From JAEUMD01 sp937950105 (lineage in GTDB: Bacteria; Pseudomonadota; Alphaproteobacteria; Rhizobiales; Hyphomicrobiaceae), in the NCBI GenBank assembly GCA_036821845.1, contig DAISIT010000003.1:1-64000 (forward strand): a DNA stretch of 64,000 nucleotides, given 5' to 3'. Shown piece after piece: positions 35,499 through 44,450 of the stretch (within the stretch, counting starts at the first letter, position 1; the number at the start of each line of letters is the position of its first letter). Below the pieces are notes generated by a model, which worked only from the letters and a program-made list of their open reading frames with translations, ran no database searches and was not told the origin of the DNA. The translations under genes and the position numbers were made by a program.

Positions 35499-35512
35499 TT
35501 TCGTTTACGAAA
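35499..35512. promoter_or_regulatory. Palindrome TTTCGT-TT-ACGAAA, possible operator
   Basis: A perfect 6+6 inverted repeat around TT, in the AT-rich divergent region between pxpB and the orphan gene at 35595. The arms fit a small dimeric repressor, but no regulator can be named. Confidence 0.4.
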
Positions 35513-35524
35513 TATTAACCGCGA

Positions 35525-35540
35525 TTAACGAGATGTTAAC
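35525..35540. promoter_or_regulatory. CtrA-type binding site TTAA-N7-TTAAC
   Basis: TTAACGAGATGTTAAC matches the alphaproteobacterial CtrA consensus exactly. A third TTAA lies ten bases before it (35515-35518), and TTAACCGCGA is repeated at 35515 and 35536, 21 bp or two helical turns apart. The site is 55 bp ahead of the ATG at 35595 and about 95 bp ahead of pxpB. TTAA is rare in this GC-rich window. Confidence 0.6.
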
Positions 35541-35594
35541 CGCGAATGGCCGCGTCCGGCCGTATTTCAGCGTGTCTTGTAGGGGTTTCATTGC

Positions 35595-36404
35595 ATGGTC
35601 GATCGTTCCGTGGATGGCTGGCGTGCCGGCCCGCTGGCAAAACTCGCGCTCCGGCCGGCGGCGGCTGAGGTGTTGAAGAGCTTCAACACGTGGGCGTTCA
35701 AGCGCGAGCAGCCTTCAGACCTCGCGCTGCTGGAGCGCATCGTGGCTGAGAAAATGCGGCGCGATGAACCGATCGGCTTCGTGCTCTACTGGGGCAAGGG
35801 GCCGCGTCCGGCGATAGCCAGTCCCGATCTCACGTGCCTCGACTACCTCGCGTCGATGGGGCGCCGCATTGCCGCGACCTATCCGGTCGGCGCCCACTTT
35901 ACGCTGTGCCTGACGGATACCCACGCCCGCCTCAACGGGCACAGCGAACCAAGCATCGACAGCTACTTCGCCGACGTGATGCGGGCCGCACGGGCCCGGT
36001 GCATGGACGGCGTGCGCCTCAGCGTGCTGGTCGACCACGTGTCGCGGTCCGTGACGGGACCGGGGGCGGGCTCGGCAGCGAGCGGGGGGATGACGCCGCC
36101 GCGCGATGCTGCCGCCATGCTGGACAAGCTCGGCGTGTGCGCCGCGAAGTGGTATCGCGGCGGCGATGATGCCGGCGAAGGCGCGCGGCGCTATCTGGCC
36201 ATGAACATGATCGAACGGGTGGCGGTGGAACGGCACTTCGCCGACCACATCTTCGTCACCTTCAACGGCAGCGCCTATCGCGCGTTGTTCCCGCCGTCGA
36301 TGCCCATCTTCTACATGTACTCCATGCGCCGCGGCACCAGCGTGAAGCCGTGGTTCGTGGATGCCGACGGCATGCCTTACGGTGGCCACACGGCCTTCGA
36401 GTGA
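35595..36404 (+). CDS. Orphan protein, perhaps distantly related to isonitrile synthases (PvcA/Dit1)
   Basis: A 269-residue soluble protein. Residues 50-60 (D-E-P-I-G-F-V-L-Y-W-G-K-G-P-R) and 93-118 (Y-P-V-G-A-H-F-T-L-C-L-T-D-T-H-A) recall the order seen in PvcA-type proteins (E-P-I-x-F-V-L then P-G-A-x-x-T-I). Later, N-M-I-E-R-V-A-V-E-R-H-F and M-P-I-F-Y-M-Y-S-M-R are strong but unfamiliar. This is a remote similarity read by eye and may be wrong; no oxygenase partner is present. ATG 35595 follows a modest ribosome-binding site. Upstream DNA is AT-rich with a CtrA-type site. Confidence 0.72.
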   Translation: MVDRSVDGWRAGPLAKLALRPAAAEVLKSFNTWAFKREQPSDLALLERIVAEKMRRDEPIGFVLYWGKGPRPAIASPDLTCLDYLASMGRRIAATYPVGAHFTLCLTDTHARLNGHSEPSIDSYFADVMRAARARCMDGVRLSVLVDHVSRSVTGPGAGSAASGGMTPPRDAAAMLDKLGVCAAKWYRGGDDAGEGARRYLAMNMIERVAVERHFADHIFVTFNGSAYRALFPPSMPIFYMYSMRRGTSVKPWFVDADGMPYGGHTAFE

Positions 36405-36422
36405 AGCGGCGGGTGCGAGCCG

Positions 36423-37181
36423 ATGAGCAGTGCGATCGTGTTGCCGGGGATTGGGCTGCATCTGTTGACGCTGGTGGGCGGCGGTCTGCTGCTCGCCGGT
36501 ATCGTCAAAGGCGCGACGGGACTCGGCTATGCGTCGTCGGCGCTGCCGTTCCTCGTCTACACGCTCGACCTCGAGCAAGCGATCGCGCTGGTGCTGATGC
36601 CGGCGATGGCGACCAACGTCTCCGTGGCGATCGGTAACGGATTCCTGATCGAGACGGGGCGACGCTTTGCCTTGCTGTATCTCGCCATGCTGCCCGGCAT
36701 CGCGCTCGGCATCGTGCTGCTCGGGGCAGTGCAGACGCGTGTGGCAGTGCTGGTCCTCGGCGCCACCATCGTCGCCTATGCGCTGTTTGCCCTGGCGCGG
36801 CCGACGCTGGCGATTTCGGGCCGGGCGGCGCGGGTGCTGCAGATGCCGGTCGGGCTGCTCAACGGCGTGCTGACGGGGCTGACCGGTTCGCAGGTGATGC
36901 CGCTGGTTCCCTACGTGATGGCACTCGGTCTCGAACCGGCGCGGCTGGTACAGGCGATCAACCTCGGCGTGCTGATCGCCTCGATGGTACTGGCCGCGGC
37001 GCTTGTGGTGAACGGCATGGCGAGTGACGCCACCATGTTCGCGTCGATGTTGGCGGTGCTGCCGGCGCTCGCCGGTGTCGCGATCGGTCAGCGGCTGCGC
37101 CCGCTCATTCCGGCGGAACATTTCCGCACTGTGGTGCTTCTGGTACTGCTGGTCTCGGGAGCGGGCATGCTGCTGCGGTGA
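36423..37181 (+). CDS. TauE/SafE-family sulfite exporter-like permease
   Basis: A 252-residue membrane protein with about eight segments. The family marks G-I-V-K-G-A-T-G-L-G-Y in the first third and N-G-V-L-T-G-L-T-G-S-Q-V-M-P-L in the second are the paired half-repeats of TauE/SafE. Members export sulfite or organic acids; substrate cannot be read here. It starts 18 bp after the orphan gene and may be cotranscribed with it. Confidence 0.92.
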   Translation: MSSAIVLPGIGLHLLTLVGGGLLLAGIVKGATGLGYASSALPFLVYTLDLEQAIALVLMPAMATNVSVAIGNGFLIETGRRFALLYLAMLPGIALGIVLLGAVQTRVAVLVLGATIVAYALFALARPTLAISGRAARVLQMPVGLLNGVLTGLTGSQVMPLVPYVMALGLEPARLVQAINLGVLIASMVLAAALVVNGMASDATMFASMLAVLPALAGVAIGQRLRPLIPAEHFRTVVLLVLLVSGAGMLLR

Positions 37182-37244
37182 GGCCAGCGCGCGCACTACC
37201 CCGGACGCGTCCACGTCCGCAGTCGCGTTAGGCACGGAGCACCG

Positions 37245-38366
37245 GTGTCGGACCTGCTGTCGTTCACCAATCGGGGCATCTATTGCCCGCCGGCGGATGT
37301 GTACATCGACCCGTGGCGGCCGGTGGCGCGCGCGCTCATCACGCACGGGCATTCGGACCACGCGCGCTATGGAAACGCGCACTATCTGGCGACCCATGCC
37401 GCTGCTCCTGTCATCCGCCATCGCCTGGGCGACATCGACATCGAGGGCGTCGGTTACGGTGAGCGCATCGATATCGGCGGCGTCACGATCTCATTCCACC
37501 CGGCCGGCCACATCCCGGGTTCGGCGCAGATTCGCCTCGAATGGAAGGGCGAGGTCGCGGTCGTATCGGGCGACTACAAGACCGAGGTCGATGGCCTGTC
37601 GGAGCCGTTCGAGCCGGTGCGGTGCAATGCGTTCGTCACCGAGTGCACATTCGGACTGCCGGTCTTCAAGTGGCGGCCGCAAGCCGAAATCATCGCCGAC
37701 ATCGAGCACTGGTGGCGGACGTGCCGCGACGAAGGACGCGTCGCGGTGATCGGTGCCTATGCCCTCGGCAAGGCGCAGCGCATCATCGCCAACATCGACG
37801 CGGGTATAGGACCGATCCTGACGCATGGCGCCGTCGAGGCGACCAACGCAGTGCTCCGCGCACAGGGCCTTGCGCTGCCGCCGACGCGGCAGGTGACGAG
37901 CGCCATGAGCCGGGCTGACTTCGCCGGTGCGCTCGTCGTCGCGCCTCCGTCGGCACTCGCCGGGCGCTGGCTCGCGAAGTTCGGTGACGTATCGACGGCG
38001 TTCGCGTCCGGCTGGATGGCCCTGCGCGGCATCCGCCGCCGCCGCGGCGTCGATCGGGGCTTCGTCGTGTCCGATCATGTCGACTGGCCGGCGCTGAATG
38101 CGGCGATCGCCGCCACCGGGGCCGAGCGCATCTACGTCACGCACGGTTACACGTCGTCGTTCTGCCGTCATCTCGCCGAGCGAGGCTACGACGCGCACGT
38201 CGTCACGACGGAGTTCGAGGGCGAGCAGGCAGATCCCGTAGCGGACGAGGTTTCCGGTCGTACGGCTGCGGCCGAGAGGCAGGCCGACGCAGATGCGGAG
38301 ACCGAGGCTCGGGCCGAGCCTGGCGCGGGCGATGCGCGTGCGGGCGATCCCGCTGCCGAGGTGTGA
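37245..38366 (+). CDS. Ligase-associated DNA exonuclease, metallo-beta-lactamase fold
   Basis: A 373-residue protein. I-T-H-G-H-S-D-H-A-R-Y-G gives the HxHxDH metal motif, H-P-A-G-H-I-P-G-S-A-Q and S-G-D-Y-K carry the next ligands, and V-S-D-H-V-D-W matches the beta-CASP part. In bacteria this exonuclease sits with an ATP-dependent ligase, a Lhr-type helicase and the PdeM phosphoesterase in a DNA repair set; here only the ligase follows, 4 bp away. The last 40 residues are an acidic Ala-rich tail outside the domain. GTG 37245 has ggag upstream. Confidence 0.92.
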   Translation: MSDLLSFTNRGIYCPPADVYIDPWRPVARALITHGHSDHARYGNAHYLATHAAAPVIRHRLGDIDIEGVGYGERIDIGGVTISFHPAGHIPGSAQIRLEWKGEVAVVSGDYKTEVDGLSEPFEPVRCNAFVTECTFGLPVFKWRPQAEIIADIEHWWRTCRDEGRVAVIGAYALGKAQRIIANIDAGIGPILTHGAVEATNAVLRAQGLALPPTRQVTSAMSRADFAGALVVAPPSALAGRWLAKFGDVSTAFASGWMALRGIRRRRGVDRGFVVSDHVDWPALNAAIAATGAERIYVTHGYTSSFCRHLAERGYDAHVVTTEFEGEQADPVADEVSGRTAAAERQADADAETEARAEPGAGDARAGDPAAEV

Positions 38367-38370
38367 CGCG

Positions 38371-39972
38371 ATGCGCCGCTTCACCGAGCTGTTCCACGAG
38401 CTGGATCGCACCACGCGTATCAACGCCAAGGTCGCAGCGCTCGCGCGTTACTTCGCCGATGTGGACGACGCGAGCCGCATCTGGGCCATTGCGCTGCTGT
38501 CGGGCCGTACGCCGCGCCGCGCGGTCACGGCGACGCAGCTGCGGACGTGGGCGGCAGAAGAGGTGGGCATCCCGCTCTGGCTGTTCGAGGATGCCTACGC
38601 GGTGGTCGGCGATCTCGCCGAGACGATTGCGCTGGTGCTGCCCTCGGTCGGAGCATCGAGCGCGCACGATCTCGCATGGTGGATGGCCGAGATCCGCGGC
38701 CTCGACGGGCTCGACGAGGCCGGGCGGCGTGCCCGCATCGTCGCCGCGTGGCGCGAACTGCCGCCCGACCAGCGCTTCATTTTCAACAAGCTCATCACCG
38801 GCGGCTTTCGCATCGGCGTGTCGCAGAAGCTCGTCACGCGCGCGCTCGCCGTCGCCACGGGTATCGACGAGCCGCTGCTCGCGCAGCGCCTGATGGGAAA
38901 CTGGACGCCGCTCGATACGAGCTACGAAGCGCTCATCGCGGCCAGCGAAAGCGAGGCGCGCTCGACGCCCTATCCGTTTCTTCTGGCCTACGCGCTGGAA
39001 GGTGATCCGGCCTCACTCGGCGCCGAGAGCGATTGGCTCGCCGAATACAAGTGGGACGGTATCCGCGCGCAGCTGGTCGTGCGGGGCGGGCGTCCGTTCA
39101 TCTGGTCGCGCGGTGAGGAACTCGTCACCGACCGCTTCCCCGAGATCGCGCAGCTTGGCGATTTCCTCGAAGAGGGCACCGTGGTCGATGGCGAGATCCT
39201 GCCGTGGCGCGACGGCGCGCCGCTGCCATTCCAGGCGCTGCAGACACGCATCGGCCGCAAGACCGTCAGCCGCAAGCAACTCGCCGACACGCCGGTGCGG
39301 CTCGTCGCCTACGATCTGCTCGAGCAGCGCGGCGACGATCTGCGCGAAGTCGCGTTCGCCGGGAGGCGCCAGCAGCTCGAAGAGCTGGCCGCAGCATTGC
39401 CGCGCGATGTCGGGCTCGACGTGTCGCCGCTGATCGATTTCGCATCGTGGGACGCGCTTGCCGAGGCGCGTGCAGGCGCCGTAGCGCGCGGGGCGGAGGG
39501 CGTCATGATCAAGCGCCGCGACAGCCTTTACCGCGGCGGCCGGCGCAAGGGTGACTGGTGGAAATGGAAGGTCGAGCCGCTGAGCGTCGATGCCGTGCTG
39601 GTCTACGCACAGGCCGGGCACGGGCGGCGCGCCAACCTCTACACCGACTTCACGTTCGCCGTGCGCGGCGACGACGGCGAACTGGTGCCGTTCGCGAAGG
39701 CCTACTCGGGGCTGACCGACCAGGAACTCGCACGCGTCACGAGCTGGGTGCGCCGGAACACCATCGAACGCTTCGGACCGGTGCGTCGCGTGACACCTGA
39801 ACTCGTGTTCGAAATCGCGTTCGAGGGCATCCAGGCGAGCACGCGGCACAAGTCCGGCATCGCCGTGCGCTTTCCCCGCATCGTGCGCTGGCGTCACGAC
39901 AAGCCCGCCGCGGAGGTCGACACCCTCGCCGATCTGCGTGCGCTGCTTTCCGCGCGCTCGGCGGCTGCGTGA
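38371..39972 (+). CDS. ATP-dependent DNA ligase, exonuclease-associated type
   Basis: A 533-residue ligase. The N-terminal helical domain starts M-R-R-F-T-E-L-F-H-E-L-D. The nucleotidyl lysine is K227 in E-Y-K-W-D-G-I-R; E-G-V-M-I-K and W-K-W-K are later motifs, and an OB domain follows with G-R-R-A-N-L-Y-T-D-F-T-F. It is the type that pairs with the exonuclease just upstream. It is not the replicative NAD-dependent ligase and more likely serves repair. ATG 38371 starts four bases after the exonuclease stop. It converges with the GGDEF-EAL gene with 4 bp between the stops. Confidence 0.95.
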   Translation: MRRFTELFHELDRTTRINAKVAALARYFADVDDASRIWAIALLSGRTPRRAVTATQLRTWAAEEVGIPLWLFEDAYAVVGDLAETIALVLPSVGASSAHDLAWWMAEIRGLDGLDEAGRRARIVAAWRELPPDQRFIFNKLITGGFRIGVSQKLVTRALAVATGIDEPLLAQRLMGNWTPLDTSYEALIAASESEARSTPYPFLLAYALEGDPASLGAESDWLAEYKWDGIRAQLVVRGGRPFIWSRGEELVTDRFPEIAQLGDFLEEGTVVDGEILPWRDGAPLPFQALQTRIGRKTVSRKQLADTPVRLVAYDLLEQRGDDLREVAFAGRRQQLEELAAALPRDVGLDVSPLIDFASWDALAEARAGAVARGAEGVMIKRRDSLYRGGRRKGDWWKWKVEPLSVDAVLVYAQAGHGRRANLYTDFTFAVRGDDGELVPFAKAYSGLTDQELARVTSWVRRNTIERFGPVRRVTPELVFEIAFEGIQASTRHKSGIAVRFPRIVRWRHDKPAAEVDTLADLRALLSARSAAA

Positions 39973-39976
39973 TGCG

Positions 39977-42403
39977 TCACGCCGCCGCCACGTTGGCGAC
40001 CGCCGGCATGTCCGGCTTCGACGGGGAGGTGGCGATGGCGGCGTCGCGGGCGGCATCGCGATCACGCATCCAGGCGAGGATCTGCTCCATGGGCCTGGGC
40101 GGGCTGAACAGATAACCCTGGACCTCGGTGCAGCCCATCGCCTCGAGCGTCTCGAACTGCGGCTCCGTCTCGACACCTTCGGCAACCGTGGTCATGTGCA
40201 GGCTTTCGGCCAGCGTCGCGATCGCCTTGATGATCGCCTTGGCGTTTTCGATCTGGCCGATCGAGCGTACGAACGACTGGTCGATCTTGATGCAATCGAT
40301 CGGATACGACTGCAGGTAGCTGAGCGACGAATAGCCGGTGCCGAAGTCGTCCATCGAGATCATCACACCGAGCTTGCGCAATTCGTCGAGCTGGGCGAGC
40401 GTCGTCGCGTCCTTCTTCATCAGCAACGACTCCGTGATCTCGATCTCCAGCAGGGCCGCCGGAAGGCCGGACCCGGCAAGCGCACGGCGCACCGTGGCGG
40501 CAACGTCGGAATCGCGGAACTCGATGGCCGAGACGTTGACGGCGATCTTGTAGCCGGGGGCCTTCGCGGCGATCTCGCGGCAGGCTTGCGCGATCACCCA
40601 CGCGCCGATGTCGACGATGAGGCCGGTCTGCTCGGCGACCGGAATGAACTTGAGCGGCGGGATCAGCCCCTTGTCGGGATGGCGCCAGCGGATCAGCGCT
40701 TCGAAGCCCGTTACGCTGCGAGTCGCGATGTCGAGGATCGGCTGGTAGTGCAGCTCGAGCTGGTTCTTCGCGATCGCCTCGCGCAGGCCGGTCTCGACGA
40801 TGCGCCGCTCGCGCGCTTCCTCGTTCATGCGCTCTTCGAAAATGCGGAATGTGCCGCCGCCGGCATTCTTGGCTTCGTAGAGCGCGAGGTCGGCGGAGCG
40901 CATCAACTGGTCTTCGTCGGCAAAGCGCTCGCAGGCCACGACGACACCGACGCTGGCGCCGGTCTGCAGCCGCACGCCCTCGATGTCGAACGGCTTCATG
41001 AGTTCGGTGCTGAGGAGGTCGCCGAACCAGGCGGCATCGTCGGTGCTCTGGCCGAGATGGATCACGGCGAACTCGTCGCCGGCCAGACGGGCGACGAAGT
41101 CACCGCTGGAGACGTGCACACGCAGGCGGTCGGCGACGGCGGCGAGCAGGGCGTCGCCGATCGGATGGCCGTGCGTGTCGTTGATCGACTTGAAGTCGTC
41201 GAGATCGACCAGATGCACCGAGAAGGTGCCGCCGTTGCGGCGTTCGGCGAGCTGGCGTGCGAGGCTGGCGGAAAACTCCATGCGGTTCGGCAGGCTGGTG
41301 AGGCTGTCGTATCGGGCGAGATAATGCAGGCGCCGCTCGTAGCCGCGCCGGCGCACGAGGCTGGCGGCCATGGCGAGCAGCACCACCAGCGTCAGCACGC
41401 CGCCGCCGATGACGTAGGTCTGGCGATTGCGCAGCCATGCGGCGTATTGCGGCGCGTCGCTGCGGGTGATGACCACCTCGAGCGGCAGCTCGGACGAGCG
41501 GCGCGTAGCGGTCGCCACCGGTGCGCCGTCGATCATGTCGACGGCGACATGCACGCCGGATTCGAGAGCCTCGTGACTGCTTGCCGCCCGCGACGCCAGC
41601 GGCTTGCCGAGCCGGTCGTGATAGATGCCGGCACCCGCACGAACGATGCCGTCGGTGCCGGCCAGTGCCAGCCCGCCCGAGGCGCCGAGTTCGAGCGAGG
41701 AGTAGAAGCGCGTCAGGAACTCGGGATCGAGCGAGACGACGACGACACCGGCGAAGCGGCTGTTCTCGGCGAGCAGCGGTCGCGTGAACTGCACCGACCA
41801 CTTGTTGGAGGCACGCCCGAGCAGCGGCTTCGAGATGAACAACTGGTCTGTCCGGGCCTCGGCATGGACCTTGAAATGCTCGCGGTCGCTGAGGTCGACG
41901 GGGGGATCGGGGTAGAGCATCTTCGAGCTCGTCACCATCATGCCCTTGGGGTCGATGACGGCGATCTGCACGGTACGCTTGTTGAAGGTGAACTCCTCCT
42001 GCACGAGCTGCGGCCAGTCGGCCATGTAGCCGGTACGTTCCCACGACGAGCGCAGATACTTGAGAATGCGATCGAGATCGTGGGCGGTCCGGTCGGTGCT
42101 CTGCTCGAAGACCAGCGCCAGATTGACGGCTTCGTGCGTCAGCGATTGCAGCATCGCGCGGCGGTCGGTGTTGATCTGCAGCGTGATGGCCAACCAGATC
42201 GTGGCGATGAGCGCCGAGCCGAACCCGATGACCGGCAATCTCCACCAGCGCGACCCGCGCGCGAGAGATCCCTGCCACCAGCGCGACCCGCGCGCCAGAG
42301 ATCCCTGAAGGTGACTGAGAAGTCTCAACGCACATACTCCCGAGGCGACGGACCGAGGACCGGCGGCGCTGCGGCGCGGCCGGTGTGAACTCTCGTGCGT
42401 CAT
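39977..42403 (-). CDS. Membrane GGDEF-EAL protein with periplasmic sensor domain
   Basis: An 808-residue protein. A membrane segment at residues 55-75 and another near 345-365 enclose a Cache-like sensor (A-V-I-D-P-K-G-M-M-V-T-S, F-A-G-V-V-V-V-S-L-D). Then comes a GGDEF domain whose motif reads A-G-D-E-F (441-445), a variant that can be active, and an EAL domain with E568-A-L-I-R and D-D-F-G-T-G-Y-S-S-L, which look complete for cyclic-di-GMP breakdown. The N-terminus holds an exact 11-residue tandem repeat (see findings). Making or degrading cyclic-di-GMP, or both, is expected. Confidence 0.94.
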   Translation of the reverse strand: MTHESSHRPRRSAAGPRSVASGVCALRLLSHLQGSLARGSRWWQGSLARGSRWWRLPVIGFGSALIATIWLAITLQINTDRRAMLQSLTHEAVNLALVFEQSTDRTAHDLDRILKYLRSSWERTGYMADWPQLVQEEFTFNKRTVQIAVIDPKGMMVTSSKMLYPDPPVDLSDREHFKVHAEARTDQLFISKPLLGRASNKWSVQFTRPLLAENSRFAGVVVVSLDPEFLTRFYSSLELGASGGLALAGTDGIVRAGAGIYHDRLGKPLASRAASSHEALESGVHVAVDMIDGAPVATATRRSSELPLEVVITRSDAPQYAAWLRNRQTYVIGGGVLTLVVLLAMAASLVRRRGYERRLHYLARYDSLTSLPNRMEFSASLARQLAERRNGGTFSVHLVDLDDFKSINDTHGHPIGDALLAAVADRLRVHVSSGDFVARLAGDEFAVIHLGQSTDDAAWFGDLLSTELMKPFDIEGVRLQTGASVGVVVACERFADEDQLMRSADLALYEAKNAGGGTFRIFEERMNEEARERRIVETGLREAIAKNQLELHYQPILDIATRSVTGFEALIRWRHPDKGLIPPLKFIPVAEQTGLIVDIGAWVIAQACREIAAKAPGYKIAVNVSAIEFRDSDVAATVRRALAGSGLPAALLEIEITESLLMKKDATTLAQLDELRKLGVMISMDDFGTGYSSLSYLQSYPIDCIKIDQSFVRSIGQIENAKAIIKAIATLAESLHMTTVAEGVETEPQFETLEAMGCTEVQGYLFSPPRPMEQILAWMRDRDAARDAAIATSPSKPDMPAVANVAAA
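42242..42307. repeat. 33-bp direct tandem duplication in the GGDEF-EAL gene
   Basis: Two head-to-tail copies (42242-42274 and 42275-42307) differ at one base. In frame they encode Q-G-S-L-A-R-G-S-R-W-W twice, just before the first membrane segment. Confidence 0.95.
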
Positions 42404-42609
42404 GCTCGGAGGGGAACCGTGCAGGGTTCGTCCGGGCCTTCATGGCCCTGTCGCCCGGCGCTGGCGCCGTGCGGTTTCCGCGAAAGGTCTGCCGACTTTG
42501 TCACAACCTCTTTGCGAAAGCGTAAGGGCAAACTCTAAAGGTTTAGGCGGAGCCTTAGCGGGATCGATGGACTTGCGTGCGATGCTCGGTTCTTGTCTGG
42601 AGGACCCGC

Positions 42610-42822
42610 ATGCGCACGGTGAGACATCGCGAGACGACGAAATCCATGCCGGAGGTCGACGCGCCGGCCATGGGGCTGCTGGCCGGAGCCGCGGTGATCG
42701 CCGCGGCGGTCACAGCGCTGGCGGCGCAGATGCTAATCGCCGCCGCCGATGGCGACCGCGTGTCGCGCGAGGCGCCGCCGACGGCTGACGTGATGCGGCG
42801 CACGCTGCCGTGGGGGCTCTGA
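42610..42822 (+). CDS. Small single-span membrane protein, unknown
   Basis: A 70-residue protein opening at ATG 42610 with tggagga seven bases upstream. One hydrophobic stretch (G-L-L-A-G-A-A-V-I-A-A-A-V-T-A-L-A-A-Q-M) spans the membrane, with a charged front and a short polar tail ending L-P-W-G-L. No family is recognised. It is divergent from the GGDEF-EAL gene and convergent with the MlaC-like gene. Confidence 0.6.
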   Translation: MRTVRHRETTKSMPEVDAPAMGLLAGAAVIAAAVTALAAQMLIAAADGDRVSREAPPTADVMRRTLPWGL

Positions 42823-42839
42823 CGGCTACGCGGCGTTAC

Positions 42840-43469
42840 TCAGCGGTTGAGCGCGATCACCAGGGCGCGCGGGTTGCCGCCGTTCTCGTTGATGTACTTC
42901 TCGAACAGATCCTTGAGGAACGGGCTCATCCAGAAGCCGAGCACCTCGGCGTCGCGGATCTTCCATGTCGTGCCACGGCGCACCAGCCACCAGCGCACGT
43001 CGTAGCTCGTGCCGCTGGTCAGCGTGACCTTGGTGTCGACGTAGACGCCGGTCTTGGTTTCCTCGGTCTGTCCGGTCACGACGGCGCTGGCGAGCGGATA
43101 CTTCGGCGCTTCCTTGGCGGCGTAGCGCGCGATGAAGTTGACCATGCCGGTGAAGTAGGTCGGGCGTTCGGCCTGCGGCAGGCTGCGGGCGTGCGACCCG
43201 AGCGAGTAGAGTCCGATGGACGGCACGTCGGCATGACTGCGCACGGCGGTCGCGAACGACACCTGCGAACCTGACCGTGCCGCCGTCATGAGTTCCTTGG
43301 CGACGCGCTGCATGTAGCGCGCGGGTGGTTCGGACGCCGCTGCACTTGTCGCGGCGGCGACCGGGAGCAGGGCTGTCAGCAATGCGACGGCTGCCAGCCA
43401 GAAGCGATGCGACAGGCGGGCCGCCGGGCGCGGCATCTGCGGTTCGGCGAAGGTCTGGACGTCGGACAT
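42840..43469 (-). CDS. MlaC/Ttg2D-family periplasmic lipid-binding protein
   Basis: A 209-residue protein with a signal peptide (residues 18-48, ending near S-A-A-A-S-E). M-V-N-F-I-A-R-Y-A, K-V-T-L-T-S-G-T-S-Y-D-V-R-W-W and W-K-I-R-D-A-E-V-L-G match the MlaC family, which shuttles phospholipids between membranes; HpnM, linked to hopanoids, is the closest alternative. No mla transporter or hopanoid gene lies nearby. Confidence 0.85.
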   Translation of the reverse strand: MSDVQTFAEPQMPRPAARLSHRFWLAAVALLTALLPVAAATSAAASEPPARYMQRVAKELMTAARSGSQVSFATAVRSHADVPSIGLYSLGSHARSLPQAERPTYFTGMVNFIARYAAKEAPKYPLASAVVTGQTEETKTGVYVDTKVTLTSGTSYDVRWWLVRRGTTWKIRDAEVLGFWMSPFLKDLFEKYINENGGNPRALVIALNR

Positions 43470-43627
43470 ACTACTCGTGCTCCGCTGCGCGCTGGCGTGA
43501 TCTTCTGACAGCTTGTCGGTTGCGTCGGCCCCGGACGATCGGCAGTTCTGGAAGGCTCGATGCCAAGTCGCTCAAAAACTGGGCCAGATCAGGGCGCGGC
43601 GCAAGCCGGAGCCTGATCCCCGTCGTG

Positions 43628-44290
43628 TCAGGCGGCCCTGAGTTGCTGCAGGGCCTCGGCGGCCGGGACCGGCTGTCGACCGGAAGGGGCCGGCTTCACA
43701 ATCGCCGCCGACAGACCGTAAAGCAGGCGGGGCGAGGCCTCGGCGACGCCGAGTCGCGAGGCGACGGCCTCCACATCGCCCTTCGAGATGCGATCGGCGA
43801 TCATCAGCATGACGTGGTGGTGCGGGTCCGGGTGCACCAGAATGAGCTCGTGCCGGGTCACCGAAAGGGTGGTGCGGATGTGGTGAGCCAGTCCGGTGAA
43901 GCCCGAAATCGGCTCGCTCCAGGTCGTCTCACCGGCCAGGGTGCGGTCCGTGACGGTGATCCGCCCGGCTTCGATACGGACACTGCGGCTGCGCCCGATG
44001 CGGCTCAGGACGCGCGCCAGCGGCCAGCCGAGAAGCGTTCCGGCCATCAACGCGGCGGCGAGAACCTTCAGCGCCGCGGCGGGACGTTCGGCGATGAGGT
44101 CGAGGCCGCTCGGCGCGGCGGCGACATGGCTGGCGAGCAGGATGAACGGCACCAGCGCCAGGACGGCGACGGCGATCAGCAGGGCCATCACGATCGCCGG
44201 CCGCAGTCGCGATGTGGTCTGCTCCAGGCGGCAGGGCAGGGCGGCATCGGCGACGTTCGGCGTCACGGCTTCGAATACGGTGGCATTCAT
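43628..44290 (-). CDS. Membrane protein with soluble C-terminal domain, unknown
   Basis: A 220-residue protein from ATG 44290. Two membrane segments (I-V-M-A-L-L-I-A-V-A-V-L-A-L-V-P-F and A-A-L-K-V-L-A-A-A-L-M-A-G-T) precede a soluble part with short strands (S-V-R-I-E-A-G-R-I-T-V-T-D, H-E-L-I-L-V-H-P-D) that looks like a PH-type beta domain; this is by eye only. It is divergent from the ArsR-type regulator, with a regulatory region between. Confidence 0.6.
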   Translation of the reverse strand: MNATVFEAVTPNVADAALPCRLEQTTSRLRPAIVMALLIAVAVLALVPFILLASHVAAAPSGLDLIAERPAAALKVLAAALMAGTLLGWPLARVLSRIGRSRSVRIEAGRITVTDRTLAGETTWSEPISGFTGLAHHIRTTLSVTRHELILVHPDPHHHVMLMIADRISKGDVEAVASRLGVAEASPRLLYGLSAAIVKPAPSGRQPVPAAEALQQLRAA

Positions 44291-44450
44291 GCGGGATTTT
44301 CCACGGAGTGGGCCCCGGAGCGAGGCCGCGGAGCAGGCGAACAATTCGACCGAGGCTACAGCGTCATGCTTTAGCGACTGTAAACGGGCGTTTCGAAGCG
44401 AAACGGGTCACTTTTTCCACACGCTGCGACTAGACCGGCAGTCGCCGCTC

